Assembly (NCBI GenBank): GCA_021527695.1
Contig: JAKFAO010000003.1
Coordinates: forward strand, 1,736,001-1,800,000
Source: Naematelia aurantialba
Taxonomy: Eukaryota > Basidiomycota > Tremellomycetes > Tremellales > Naemateliaceae
Direction of reading: 5' to 3'
Length of the DNA: 64,000 bases
Numbering within the stretch: position 1 is the first letter of the stretch; the number at the start of each line of letters is the position of its first letter. Under the pieces are notes generated by a model that saw only the letters and a program-made list of their open reading frames with translations, had not been told where the DNA came from and made no database searches. The position numbers and the translations under genes are program-made. Shown one piece after another: positions 44,490 through 59,117 of the stretch.

Positions 44490-47168
44490 ATGCGGGTCTC
44501 CATGCCCACCCTCTCCCGGCCACAACCACAAAAGTGGTTCACGAAGCGCTACTGGTACCTTGAGACCCCGCCAGCCTCGTACGCGACACACGATGGGTGG
44601 AGTAACGCCGATGTCGATGTCGTTCCTCCCGAGCAGCGCAACTGGCGAGCGTGAGTTTTTCCTTGCCTCAAGGCGTACCTTCGAAGCATATTGCCTCCAC
44701 CTCTGTCTCTACCTGCTCGTGGGCACGGGCAAGAGGTCCGGGACGACAAAGTCTGCGAAATTGGACAAGTTGGGAAAAAGACACTGATATGCGCGTGTAG
44801 GATCAACTACCTCTTCCTGTGGCTGTCGGACGGAGCCAATGTCGGCACCATGCAACAGGCCGGGTCGATCGTCTCGCTCGGACTCTCTTGGCGAGAGGCT
44901 GCCGTTGCGATGTAAGTCTCACAGCTGTCAGATATCTCACTACTGGCCGTCGTTGCGACTGTTGCTTGCCATTCTCATCTCCCTGGCTGTCCTGTCGTCC
45001 TTTGGGCATTGAAGCTTTTGGCTGCGCATTATCATCTTTAGTGAAGTGCCCGGGAGTCCTGCCTTTCTACCCAGCCAGCGCCATCTGCGCGTCCGTTCTT
45101 CCCTTTCCTTCCTTTCGTTCTTTCTTTCTTTCCCTTCCTTCCTTTCTTTCTTCCCTCTCACCTTCCTTCCTCGTTCGATCTTCCTCCCCCGCCTCTTCCG
45201 CAGGGCTACTGGCTACTCTCATCCACAATGCAGCTCGCTGACCCCACAGCGCAATCGGCAATATCATCATTGCCATCGCCGTGACCCTCAACGGAGTGAT
45301 CGGCACTCGTCACCATATCCCATTCTCCATTGCCTCGCGCGCCAGTCTGGGTTTCTACTTTTCTTACTTTGCAGTGTTTTCGCGCTTGGTTCTTGGTTTG
45401 CTGTACTTTGGGTGAGTGATTTCTCTCTAAGGAACCACCTTCCTTCCCTTCTGCCTGCCGCTTCTTCCTGCAAACCCACCCACTTCACTAGGGGATCGCG
45501 CTTTTTTCCGTCTCGGCGATTTCCTTTGTAGGGACATCCAGGACGTCTCAAGCTGATAGCAAACACGCAGAATCAACACGTTTATCGGCGCATCATGTAT
45601 GCTCATCATGCTCGAGGCGATCTGGCCGTCCCTCAAGACGTATCACAATGCCCTCCCCACTTCGGCAGGTGTCGCCTCCAACAAGCTCATTGCTTACTTT
45701 GTGTTCTGGATCCGTAAGTGTCGAGATGGATAACCTCCTCTCGAACACATCGTCCGATACCTTGCACCTGTCAAGCCTGTCCAAATACCAAAATGATTCC
45801 GAATGCTCCCTTGGTTGTCGCGGCGCCCAGCTGACGTTTGATAGTCCAATTCCCTCTAGTCATGATCCCGCCCCGCAAAATGCGTTGGCTCTTCTTCCTC
45901 AAGTCTCTCGCTGCGGTGATCGCCTCGTTCGCGCTGCTAGGCTGGGCCCTCAAGCAGGCGGGCGGCGGTGGTCCGGTCCTTTCGCAACACTCCAAACTCA
46001 AGGGCTCAGCGCGTAGCTGGGCTTGGGTCTCAGGCATCAACGTGGCTATCTCAGGCAAGACCACGCTTGCCCTCAACATTGTGAGTTTGAATATTTCGCG
46101 CGAAGGCCTTTGTTCTCGTCGCTATCATAAGCACAACTGGAGGATCCCTTCGCTCCTTCATAGGTCGGTGACGGTGGCTGATATCGTTTATTCAGCCGGA
46201 TCTCACTCGATACGCCCGCAAGTCATCCGCAGCGTACTGGCAGCTCCTCTTTATTCCGCTCGTTTATTGGGTCTTCTCCTTCATCGGAATCATCGTCGCA
46301 TCCGCTGGACAGGCGATCTACGACACACTATACTGGGATCCCACACAGATCATTGCGCAATGGACAAACCGCGCCGGCGCCTTCTTCATCGCTTTTGCAT
46401 TTGGGCTCGCCACTCTGGGGACCAATATCTCGACCAACTCCATTGCAAGCTCGAATGACTTTGCGTTCATGGCGCCGAAATATCTGGACATCAAGCGGGG
46501 AGCGTTCCTCACTGCCATGCTTGGAGGATGGGCGACTTGTCCTTGGAAGATTCAAGCCAGCGCCACCGCCCTCACGACCTTCTTGTCCGGGTACATTATC
46601 GTGCTCGCCCCAATCGTCGCCATTATGGTGAGTCGTCGTTTCCGAATTTGTGAACTTGCCTCGACTTCCACCAACTCAGTCTTGCTCAACCGACCAGCAC
46701 AGTTCCAAAGAAGGATCGCTGATGTCATATGTAGATTACGGACTACTGGGTGATCCGAAGGTCAAAATTACATGTGCCAATGCTGTACCAGAACGAGGGC
46801 ATCTATCGGTACACAGCAGGCATCAATTGGCGTGCGGCGGTCACTCTACTTGTGGTCGTGCCTATCAATCTGCCTGGGCTGATTCATGCCATCAACTCAA
46901 AGATCACCATCGGCAACTACTCGTACTTCTGTGAGTCTTGATGGGTTCTCGTCTTAATGCTAACTCGTCCGCAGATCGTGCCTCATGGCTAACGTCGACA
47001 TTTATGTCCACGGCGGTTTATCTGATTCTCTCTAAGCTCTTCCCACCTGAGAGCACGTTTGTCCCCAAGACCATCGAGACACTGGACGACGACGAAGCTT
47101 ACAGCTATGCGCCCGAGTCGACGCGTGTCTACGATGGAGATAAGGAGAAAGATCTTCCATCCGCATGA
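44490..47168 (+). CDS. NCS1-family transporter (uracil/allantoin permease type)
   Basis: Cation-coupled nucleobase or allantoin/uridine importer of the plasma membrane (Fur4/Dal4/Fui1 group); the specific substrate is not readable. Start MRVSMPTLSRPQPQKWFTKR with the family's early RYWYLETPPASYATHDGWSN, then DVVPPEQRNWR before TM1. TM1 has the signature INYLFLWLSDGANVGTMQQA. Next are GNIIIAIAVTLNGVIGTRHH with the PFSIASRASLGFYFSYFAVF block, INTFIGASCMLIMLEAIWPS, NVAISGKTTLALNIPDLTRY (TM6 block), FGLATLGTNISTNSIASSND (TM8) and DYWVIRRSKLHVPMLYQNEG. About twelve helices in all. The tail is acidic and hydrophilic (KTIETLDDDEAYSYAPES), as in permeases controlled by ubiquitylation. About eight introns. 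Confidence 0.92.
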
Positions 47169-47840
47169 GGGATGCATAGGTGCGGGACTGCTTTTACAAC
47201 AGCAGGGCATGTCAATGCCTATAGCTGTTGAAGGAAACGGGCCTCCGCTCGTATGTTTATATCTGTAAATATCTGTCAAGGAACGAAGGGCCGCCAGGGA
47301 TGTGTGTCGAGGGAAAGGGGTGCTGCATCGGGAATCTGGCACTTGTCGAGGAGCGGGGAGATGGCTGAAGAGGGACGGTGTGTGGAGGACGAATCGTACG
47401 TCTTGGAACCTGGATATAGATGTCGGAGGATCTCTGGGTATCGTAGTCAGTTTATGTTTATTTCTTCGTGTACAGCCATCGGGTGCGAATGACGATGTAT
47501 GAACTCTTCCATGTCGTGTGCCAGGTTCGGTGGAACGTTAATTGGAAGAGTAGGGCTTGCCGTCGCGCTCCTGGTCTACAAGTGTCTAGACAGGCGAGTG
47601 CGGCGTGGCATTTGTGGACTTGATTGGGCTGGATTGTCGTCGTCGGCGCGGTCGAGGATGAAACGCGCCACAGGGACAGGGTTGCTGGTACTGCACGAGC
47701 GTTTCATGACGTCACCCTGCCTGGGGAGGAGCAGAGTTCAGGCGGGGCTGGGATGAGTTTCCTCTCTCTCCGGTGCCGACGTCGACGTCCTCCCTTACCA
47801 TCCTACGTCAATCTCGAGAACATACTCGGAGAAGAGCATC
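47169..47840. other. Intergenic region, no supported gene
   Basis: About 670 bp. Plus-strand frames at 47499-47756 and 47624-47869 have no motif and do not splice clearly into the next gene; they may be its 5' leader. Confidence 0.45.
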
Positions 47841-49160
47841 ATGCAGTCTATCATTGTGAGTATGCGTAGTTTGTGCTCCTGGTCTTGTTGTCCGCATCGA
47901 CCCCGTACGCGCGCTTGCTCGACGGCTTGCCCGGCCCACTGGCCCACTCACTCCAACGCTGTCGTATTCTCCCACACTCAACGCCGGCCGTGGCTCAACT
48001 TCACACTCTCGCCTCTGTCTTACCATCCGGTACCTCTCCTTCTCTGCCTCTCTCCTCCACTATGCATCTCCCCAGTTCCGAGGGTCGGGCGCCGCGGGCG
48101 GGGTGGTGCTCATGCTGAATAGGACACCGCATCAGCCGTGACGGGGGCTGCTGCCAAGGCAGTCGGTCTCCAGTCTGCCGATACCGATTCTCAGAGCCAA
48201 GAGACCCTGGGCGGTGTTCCGCTGCCACCTGATGCGACTGCCTATCCTGTACGTTTGATGGACTCAGAGGGATTGGCGGTGTTTGAAGATGAGGGTGTGA
48301 GGCACGAGGTCTTGGTCAAGATCAACCAGCTTGCTATGTGGGTATAGGCTTGCCGACCTCTTCCCCGTCCCGCTCTTTCATCCTTGCACATCGTCACCCC
48401 AACGTTGCACCTCGTCCTCTTTCCCCCCCTTCTCCCGCTTCGGCTGGAGCTCTTACGTTCACGCTGGAGGAGGAAGCTTGCTCGAGTTGCTGTTGCCTTC
48501 CCAAACACATGTTGCCCTGGAACTCCACTTCTTCGATGGAAGGACATGGCCAAACCGTTGGACTTAGGAGCGGTGGATGGGGTTGTCTCGACTGGGAGTG
48601 GGCTCACCATCCCCTTACAGCGAAGACAAGCGCCATGGCCTCAAGCAGGTCCAGAGCCTTGATCTCGTTGTTCAAGGTGCCGAGAAGAAGGGCATCGACG
48701 TGAGTCCCTGTCCATCTCTTTCCAGCGCTCCATCGGCAAGATAACAACGAGGCTAGTCATCAGCTCACACCAGGTGCAGTACTACCACCCCAAGCGCTAC
48801 TTCACGGTTGACCGGCCGATGGGCGTCGACTATATCGGCGAGATCGAGATCGAAGCGGGGAAATGCATACATGGTGTGTTACATTCTCATCAGTTGCAGT
48901 AACAGCGTCTTTCGAGAGCTGACAGAAGCGGCTTGGCTTGGTCATCCACTTCTATCAATCTGCCTTGCCCCGATGCTCTATACGTTCTACCCGTTGTTCT
49001 GATACCCTCTCATTCCTCTCTGCGATGGCCTCGCACAGTCCGATGCCACAAACCGTCGGCTACGGCTAAACCGACTTTCCATTCCCTCGACACCCGCCCG
49101 ACTGTTGAAGGTGGAGCCGTCTTCCAGACCGGCGATAAGCTCGTTTGGTTCGACTACTAA
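47841..49160 (+). CDS. Small protein of unknown function (176 aa)
   Basis: I do not recognise it. Five exons join with matching phases: 47841-47855, 48123-48337, 48621-48699, 48774-48873, 49039-49160, totalling 177 codons. The protein begins MQSIIDTASAVTGAAAKAVG, then has ETLGGVPLPPDATAYPVRLM, an acidic stretch, LVKINQLAIEDKRHGLKQVQ and SLDLVVQGAEKKGIDVQYYH, then RYFTVDRPMGVDYIGEIEIE and ends TVEGGAVFQTGDKLVWFDY. Predominantly beta-like, soluble, no signal peptide or membrane helix. The first exon (15 nt) is the weakest part; the start could lie elsewhere. Introns 1, 2 and 4 are long (266, 283 and 165 nt) and C/T-rich. Confidence 0.55.
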
Positions 49161-49525
49161 AGCAAGGGCGGGTCCCTCGGCCGGTCCTTGTTGCGGACTT
49201 ACCCTTGGAGTGGCGCTTGCGCACCGTTTGTGATATTTTATGATGCGAAGGGAGATGAATCGACGAAATATCATGCAGTATATATAACGAGATGCAGACG
49301 AGTTACGAAATCACACCGATATCGTACACGGCATAATAACTCGCACATACATACATGATCGTGCACGTTCACTTTCCTCCATCATCGTAGATGGAATGTC
49401 TCGTAGTCCGGCGATGCAGCAACACGAAGACCTCCCCACAGGCCTGCCTCACTACTCTCCCATCTCACCCGGCGCTGTTTCTGCCTCAGCCACCGCCACG
49501 TTACTCCACCGTCCACAGCCACCCA
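49161..49525. other. Convergent intergenic region
   Basis: About 365 bp between convergent stop codons, holding an AT-rich patch (49250-49380) suitable for 3' ends. No gene is seen. Confidence 0.5.
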
Positions 49526-51969
<2,444 letters not shown>

Positions 51970-52677
51970 GTTGAGGTACACTACAGGCTTGGAGAAGGTA
52001 CGAGAGAGGACACAGCCTGTTGCATGTCGAGCTGCTGATCATCTGAACGCAGAAATCAGAAATCTCGCTGTACGTCACGTGATTTGACTGAGTTCCAGCT
52101 ATACCGGCGGTGAGCTGTTGGAAAGTCAAGTCGCCGCGTTCTCTATATGGATGAGAGGTTCAAAGGTCTCCCTCACTACAATTCAGGTAGAGCTACCTCG
52201 TAAACAGGCCGCTCCTGGAGCGCTACTACACTGGGAGATAGCTCTACCTGAAATAACGCACTAAAAGTTTCGGGTCCTCATCACTACAGAGGTGTATGCC
52301 GCATCACTTCCAACATGAGCGCAGCTCCAGCTGCAGGACAACGACCGTCTCGCTGTATGACTCACCATTCCCATTCTGGACACTGCGCTGACATACCGCT
52401 ACTTGGCAACATGGATGTTCTACTGCTGTGTGGGCTTTGGGACCGCAAGTTCGTCTTTTTCCCGTTTGGCCACGCTCTGTGTCTGTGAAGTTTCGGCGAC
52501 ATGGCCACTTCTTGCATCCAGCTGTCCCAGACAACCTTGCTGACCTTTTATCCAGAGCATTTGTCCATACTTGAGAGGGCGAGGAAGATGGGGTGAGAGA
52601 GAAGGAAGAGCATGCATTCCTTCCTTCTCCGCCGCCGAAGCCTTACTTTTCTTTCTTCCTTCTCGTTCACTGCAACC
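51970..52677. promoter_or_regulatory. Divergent promoter region of RIO2 and the coiled-coil gene, with an inverted repeat
   Basis: 708 bp between divergent ATGs. It contains the perfect 14-bp inverted repeat at 52182-52252. C/T-rich sequence (52617-52670) leads into the downstream start. Confidence 0.5.
52182..52252. repeat. 14-bp perfect inverted repeat with an inner palindrome
   Basis: The left arm TTCAGGTAGAGCTA (52182-52195) is the exact reverse complement of the right arm TAGCTCTACCTGAA (52239-52252). Between them CGCTCC-T-GGAGCG (52210-52222) forms a second hairpin. It lies between two divergent genes. Confidence 0.9.
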
Positions 52678-55076
52678 ATGATGAGCCCCCCTCCTCCTCC
52701 TTCGCAAGCGGCTCAAGCTTGTCGGATCGACCAGCCGGTGCCATTGCGACATCGAATGCCTTCTTCGGCATCCCAAGCATATCTTTCACATCCGTATAAC
52801 GATTCAGCCGCTCGGTGCACTGTCACGCCAGCCCTCTCTGGTTCTCTCGACATCCCGCGCTGGTCACAACCTGCAGCCCAGATGGCTTCCCCATTGGCCG
52901 ATCCAAATCATCTGCCCATCCCACATTCACTCTTACCATCTGTCCCATTTGACCCTTGTACTAACTACTTCCCACATGGCGGACCGACCCAACCGAGGCT
53001 TCCTCCACGTGTCAGCAGCAGAGCAAGTATAAGTAGTGCTAGCGTCGCGCCGATGTATGATCCTACAGCCGCTCCACGTTCCGCTGCGGAGCAGTATATG
53101 AAGAGCATGGAACCCAGGGTGACCATGGGAGATAAAGTCCTAAAGGAGGTAGCTGGTGAGCCGTTCCTCATGCTCTGACAGAGAGGCAGGTCATTGATTG
53201 CCCTGGAAGTTCTGAGCCAGCAGATCGCAGCACTGCATGCGACTTGTGACGCTGTACAAGTCGAAAACCGGCAGCTGCGAGACAAGCTGCACGAAATGCA
53301 GATCGGTCAGAGGGCGTTGGCCACTCGAGCAGAAGTGACTGAAGAGATCGCTGCACAGCGTAAGATATCATCCATCCTGTTTCGTGGCATCAGTCTAGCT
53401 GACCTGCATAGTCGCACCAGCATTCCAGGATCTTGTTCAGGCGATGCAGGACAAGTTTGACAAGTCGAATGTCGCTGTGCCAGAGATGACGTCGAATTTG
53501 ACAGTCAACAAGACACACAGGATGCTTCTTGGCATGAAGGAGGCGGAGATGCAGCGGTTGCAGAGGGAAACAGTGGCCAACCAGGCTCAACAAGTCAGCT
53601 CCCTGATCAAATTGGCGTCCTCAGGCTGATCTGTCATAGCCTCTGATCGGTTTGCTCAGTCACCTTATCGTCTCCCTTCAACCGCTGCAGAAAATAACGT
53701 CAACTGTATCTCAACTGCAGGAGTTTTCAGGATCGATGCGCGACATTGCTCTCTTCAAGGAAGCCATGTCTGTGTTGATGGCAAAAGCCAGTAACTTGGC
53801 CCCCCTGCCTGCTATCACCACCTTGAACGCCAACGAGACTCCCGTGTCAAATGGCGATATTCTCAAGAGATTGGAAGAGTTACAAAGCGAAATCGATGGG
53901 ATGAGCATGAGTGGCAAGGTTGACCAGCTCTTGACTCTAGTCACGAGATTCGGTTCACAAGTCGACGAACTCGCTTCAAGGCGTTGCTGCCAGCCAATCT
54001 CAGATTTCGAGGGCTCCACTGCATCAGGTCCCGTGCCTCTTACTTCCAGACACCCAGGCCATATCCATCTCGATCCTCCGTCTACCTTGAATGCCTTTGC
54101 CAAGCTAGCTCGAATCGAGCTGTTGGTTGAAGACCTCGTCTCCAAGGACTACAATTTCAACGATCTCTCCCGGAGCAGCACGCAGCCGACTAACGCCTCA
54201 AGCGTCGGTGCATATGTAGACACTCCGCTTTCTAGGAATGTCTCTCGCGGATTGCAGTCACAGTCAACACTCAGCGAGTCGATATCTCACCCCATTCGAC
54301 ACAATGTGCAGCATCAACGTGGCAAGGAAAACGGTGATGGCTACTCCCCGTCCACTCTCACCAGAAGCAGCGGTACGTATTCTTGCAGGGGATTTGGTAG
54401 TGGTGAACAAGATGTTTTCGGCCGGAAGCAGGACATCCCCCAACACAATCACCCTACGAAGGCGAAGACACATGGGAAGCAGGGCAATAAGAGGACCGCT
54501 TCGATTGCAAGTCAGCTTCCCTCCGTCCAGCTTGTCCCGAGCCAGCTTCCGGCGAGTCAGATACCTGCAAGTCAGATGTCTGCAAGTGATTTATCTGCAA
54601 ATCAATCATCCAGACCAGCCAAAAGGTCGAGAACCCAAATCACAGAGTCTATCATCCGAACCAGGGCGCAAAGAAAGTTTGAGGACATTGAAGGCGATGC
54701 TTCTTCGCCCTTAACGGATAACCTCACTGAAGCGTCCCAAATCGCTACAGCCACCAATAGGTCGAGAGCGAATACCCGTCACGCGTTGCGACCGCGCAAC
54801 CTAGATCCTGTAGAAATCTTCTCAAGCAGCGAAGAACGCCGTCGGAGTCAAGCTCGGGCAGAAAGTCAGAAGAGAAGGCCGTTTCCGACACGACTAAGCT
54901 CACCTCAGGAGACGCAATTAAGCCAACCTGAAAGCCTTCTGGCTGAAACTCAAGCACTTGAAGCGGTCAATCTGGGGACCACGCAGTCTCAGAGCTCCCT
55001 GATCGAAGGGCAACAGCCTGCGACTTTGGAGCAGCACTCAGCCGTGGTTCCACCGACCGGCTCAGTAAACAAGTAG
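52678..55076 (+). CDS. Coiled-coil protein of unknown function
   Basis: I do not recognise the family. The N-terminal 160 residues are Pro/Ser-rich (start MMSPPPPPSQAAQACRIDQP). The middle is strongly helical: LIALEVLSQQIAALHATCDA, VENRQLRDKLHEMQIGQRAL, MLLGMKEAEMQRLQRETVAN and KITSTVSQLQEFSGSMRDIA, with later KLARIELLVEDLVSKD. The C-terminal 250 residues are disordered, with an SQLPA/SQIPA/SQMSA run (54510-54600), a basic cluster (PAKRSRTQ) and many SQ/TQ sites. SQ/TQ clusters are targets of ATM/ATR-type kinases, and coiled-coil plus KR patch could fit a spindle-pole, kinetochore or meiotic scaffold, but this is inference. Several short introns lie between 53160 and 53700; exact joins in the coiled-coil region are uncertain. 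Confidence 0.72.
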
Positions 55077-55583
55077 CTTATTGCCTATGGTACTATTGAA
55101 CATCTAGAACGACCACGAAAACAAGGGAACAATGGAGACAGGTTCAGACAGTTAGTGATGCTTCATGATTCTTTGGGACACAGGCTCAACGCCAGTCCCC
55201 ATCCCTGCTCCCCCGGGAACCGTGTCGGCAGACACCATTCAAGCCCGACCACAGACAGAGCGACCCCTATGAAAAGTACAAGGAGACCTCGTACTTTCTA
55301 GGGTCATTGGGCAGATGGCAATGACTCAAGGAAGACCGATGAATACATGCATGCCTCTGCACGACAGAATATCGCTGCAAAGAGCAGAGATAGTTACTCA
55401 CCCATAAGTTGTATGACGCCATCTTGTCTCCAGGCACGACGATCGATCGTCGCAGTTTCTATCAGCGGTCTGCCTTCGGTTATGGATTTGTTTGTTGTTT
55501 ACACTCACATGCGACTTGTGCTCGCCTATCAACATCAACGTCTCCAATTATATGGCCTGATCGCTCCGTCCTACTCACTACGT

Positions 55584-58500
55584 ATGCCGCAACTGACCCT
55601 GGGCTTTGGATCGGGAACGACACGACAGCTCTCCCTCTCTCCCCAGAAACCACTGCGGCGCACCGGCGCGATTCCCAATAGCTCTCCGACTGGTGCTCAG
55701 TCGCTAACAGCATATCGTTCTCAACCTATCTCATCGACTCTCTGGAACTTGCACCACGAAGAGGGTGATATGGCCGCTGGGGACAAGGCGTATGCCCCGG
55801 CCCAAAGGAAGGAGGTCGAGAAGCACGAAGGTCTCGGCGGAGACGCGGGTGCCAACGGAGCTCAACATGGTGGGACTGGAGGAGGTGGTGGTGGACGTGG
55901 TGGGGAAGTTAATGGAGAAGCAAAGGGCCAGCCGGGGAAGAGGACGAGGGACGATAGTCCTGAAGGAGGAGGTGTGGCAGGCGACCATCGAGTGATCAAG
56001 AAACACAAGAATGCGTATGAGATCAGTGAGTAGCGCACTCACAAATCCACGATTGGTCCGACCTAGCAGCCGAAATATCCTCCTTGGCCATATTATCATG
56101 GTATGCAGGACTAATGCAAGGTAGAGGGCAAGATCGCGACGGCAGAAGACGCAGCCAGAGCCGATCGGGATCCGCCCCTTGACCAGCTTATGCGTCTTGT
56201 TGCTGAGAAGAAGCAGAAGGTGGAGAAGGGGCGATGCGTCGTCTATTGGATGCGAATGGAAGATCTAAGAGGTGCGTTGCACTCCCAATAGCGCCGACGT
56301 GCCTGTCCACGGCCAAACGTCCCTTTGCCTACTCTCCTCCTACTCTCCTCCTACTTTCTGCGTTGTATCCTTCCAAAAGTGTCCGTTTCCAGCTTACTAT
56401 CCGCCCTTGTCGTATCTGGAGAATTCAAGAGGCATCAGTCAGTCTGTCAGCTGCTAACTGAATCCTCTTTGAACATGCAGTCGAGGACAATACGGCGTTC
56501 TGCAACGCTTCAGCATGTGCAAAAGACCTTGGGTTGCCACTGGTCGTGTTGTTCGTAATTTCCCCTGGAGACTATCGGATTCACGATCGGGCGAAACGGA
56601 AAATCGATTTCGTGCTTCGTAACCTCCGTTGGGTCAAGGTGAGTCGCTGTCTCCCCTTTCGCGGTCGCTGCTGCCCTCTTTCGAGTCTTCCGACCGTCCT
56701 GAAATCGACAGACAGTCTTAGCAGAAACATACCAGTCCATGTTAGACGCACCGCACAGTCTCCTTGCTGATCACTTGCTTTGCCCCATAGGAGAAGCTGG
56801 ACGATCTTAACATCCCATTACACGTAACGACTTATCCTAAACGCCTATTCATACCTCGAAAGCTCGTGACCGAGCTATTGCCTACATTAGGGGCGACCCA
56901 CGTCTTTGCTAATATTGAGTACGAAGTCGACGAGTTACGGCGCGATATCGCTACTGTTCGACTGAGTCGGGAGAAGGGGATCGACGTGGCTTGCGTACAT
57001 GATAGGCTTGTTGTTCCGCCTGGGAAGGTGCTTAGTAAACAGGGAAAACCGATGAGTGTATACTCGCCATGGCAGAGAGGTGAGCACACAGCGCCGTCTG
57101 TCCACTTTTACTGGGGGAGTCCCAACTGACCGGAGACACAGCGTGGGCAAAAGTCTTGGATGAACAGAGAGAGTATCTGAGAGTGCAAAATATTCCGACC
57201 GGGAACGACAAGAGCATCAGAGACGACCCCGAATTTGGAAAGCTGTTTGACGCGACGCCAATACCTGAATCTGTCGAGGGCTTCGAGTGCGAGGACGTCG
57301 ACGTTATGCGAGAGTGTTGGCCAGAAGGCACTGACGTGGCCAAACAGGTGAGTGATCTTTAGGCTGTTCAGCCGATTCTTGGCAAATCTGGCAGCAGCTT
57401 CCTTCCTTGCATCCAATCCTGAGCAGAATGGGGAATTGGGGACCATGTTGACACATTGTGTATGCAGCTCCTAGATCGCTTCTTATACACCAAACCTCGT
57501 AAATCACAGTTCCAGCTGGTGTCGCCCATCAATGACGGCGCGGAGGAAGATCCCAAACACAGCAGAGTGGCAAATTACCAAGTCGGCCGCAACCTCGTAG
57601 ACGCAGACAACAGCTCCCGGCTCAGCCCATACCTCGCTGCTGGAGTGATCAGCGGGCGCATGGTACTTAATGCGGCCATGAAACTTGGTAAGGGAGGAAA
57701 GCTGGAGAGTGGACGGGATACTGGTGTCGGCATGTGGGTCCAAGAAGATAGGTCTTTTGCACCGGGTGCATGACTGGAGCTTATCGCACGTACTTGCCTG
57801 GCGAGACTTTTACAATCATGTGAGTTCTGTGACTGATCTACACATATATCTGTTACGCGATACTGCCTGAAAAATAGACGAAGCTAATGTGAGTAGGTAA
57901 TGGCGACGTGGCCAAGGGTATCAATGGGTCGACCGTTCCTCGAAAAGTTTGCAGACGTCCAGTGGGAAGTGAATGAAGAACATCTCCAGAGATGGAAGGA
58001 CGGCAAGACAGGGTTCCCGATTGTGGATGCTGCCATGCGAGCCTGTTCCAAGAGAGGTAAGCAGAGTCAGACCAGGGTACAGCCCATAGAAGCTAAGCAT
58101 TCCTCCTTTCACCAGGTTGGATGGAGAACCGCGTCCGGATGGTTTCGGCGAGTTTCCTGGTAAAGTCGCTGATGCTAGACTGGCGTGAGTCGACGATTGC
58201 GGTAGTACTGATTCAGGGCGCTTGAGTGTTGATGAGTAAAATGCCATAGGGCTGGGGGAGAAGCACTTTATGGAATGCTTTATCGATGGCGATCTTGCGG
58301 CAAACAATGGAGGATGGCAATGGACTGCGAGCGTGAGCTTCTCCACATCTCAGCAGAGCCGCTGACTCAACTGCATATGACAGACCGGCACAGACCCTCA
58401 ACCATACTTCGTAAGTGCCATCAACCAGGCTGCTATGGTGCTAACGAGCTCGTTTCAGCGGATATTCAACACCCTGACCCAGTCTGAGAAATGCGATCCG

Positions 58501-58689
58501 AACGGCGATTACATCCGATACTGGGTCCCGGAACTAAAGAACCTCAAGGGTAAAGCGGTACATGATCCATACCATAACATGCCCGAAAGTGAATTCAGGA
58601 AGCTGGGATATCCAGAGCCCATTGTAGATCATAAGCAGAGTAGAGAGAGGGCGTTGTTTAGGTATAAGAATGTCGGCGAGAGGGAGTAG
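55584..58689 (+). CDS. PHR1: Class I CPD DNA photolyase
   Basis: Light-driven repair of cyclobutane pyrimidine dimers with FAD. Photolyase domain starts at [20 protein letters not shown], followed by [20 protein letters not shown] and [23 protein letters not shown]-binding part: [103 protein letters not shown]. The NNGGWQW Asn facing flavin N5 is the hallmark of photolyases rather than plant/animal cryptochromes. A disordered Gly-rich leader with GKRTRDD and RVIKKHK basic patches precedes the domain and may target the nucleus. The frame is open upstream; from 55584 it adds [20 protein letters not shown] and KPLRRTG, which resembles a mitochondrial presequence. A second start at 55770 (MAAGDKAY) would give a nuclear form. 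About ten introns. Confidence 0.9.
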
Positions 58690-59117
58690 ATGCCGACGTA
58701 GGCTTTTCTGCCTTACGCTTCTGACTTTACCCGTCGACGCTGCCCCGTGCCGTTAATTTTCGCGGAGCGTTTTACAGAGTACCACTCTCATTGATGATCA
58801 TTGCATTTACCTGTTGGCAACGCCCCAGATGGCTTGCGTGCAGCTGCGTCTGTACTCCGTCCCACTGTATGCATCTAAGAAGAATCCCCCTCGACTGGAT
58901 GTGCCACTTTGCCACTTGCATGCTCGGCGTAACCCCGGTTTTTTTTTCTCTCTTTCCTCGTGTGCACGCCTATGACGTTTGACTGAATTCTTCCTAGATC
59001 CACTCTGCATTTCCCATTTCATTCTCCTCGTCGAGCATTTTACTCTTGTCTCTTGGAAGCAAACACCTTGTAACTGGCCTGTTGAGCACGTAAGACTTGT
59101 ATCCCTGACAAGACAAG
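58690..59117. other. Intergenic region
   Basis: About 430 bp between the photolyase stop and the TOM70 start. T-rich run at 58939-58950. No gene is seen. Confidence 0.5.
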
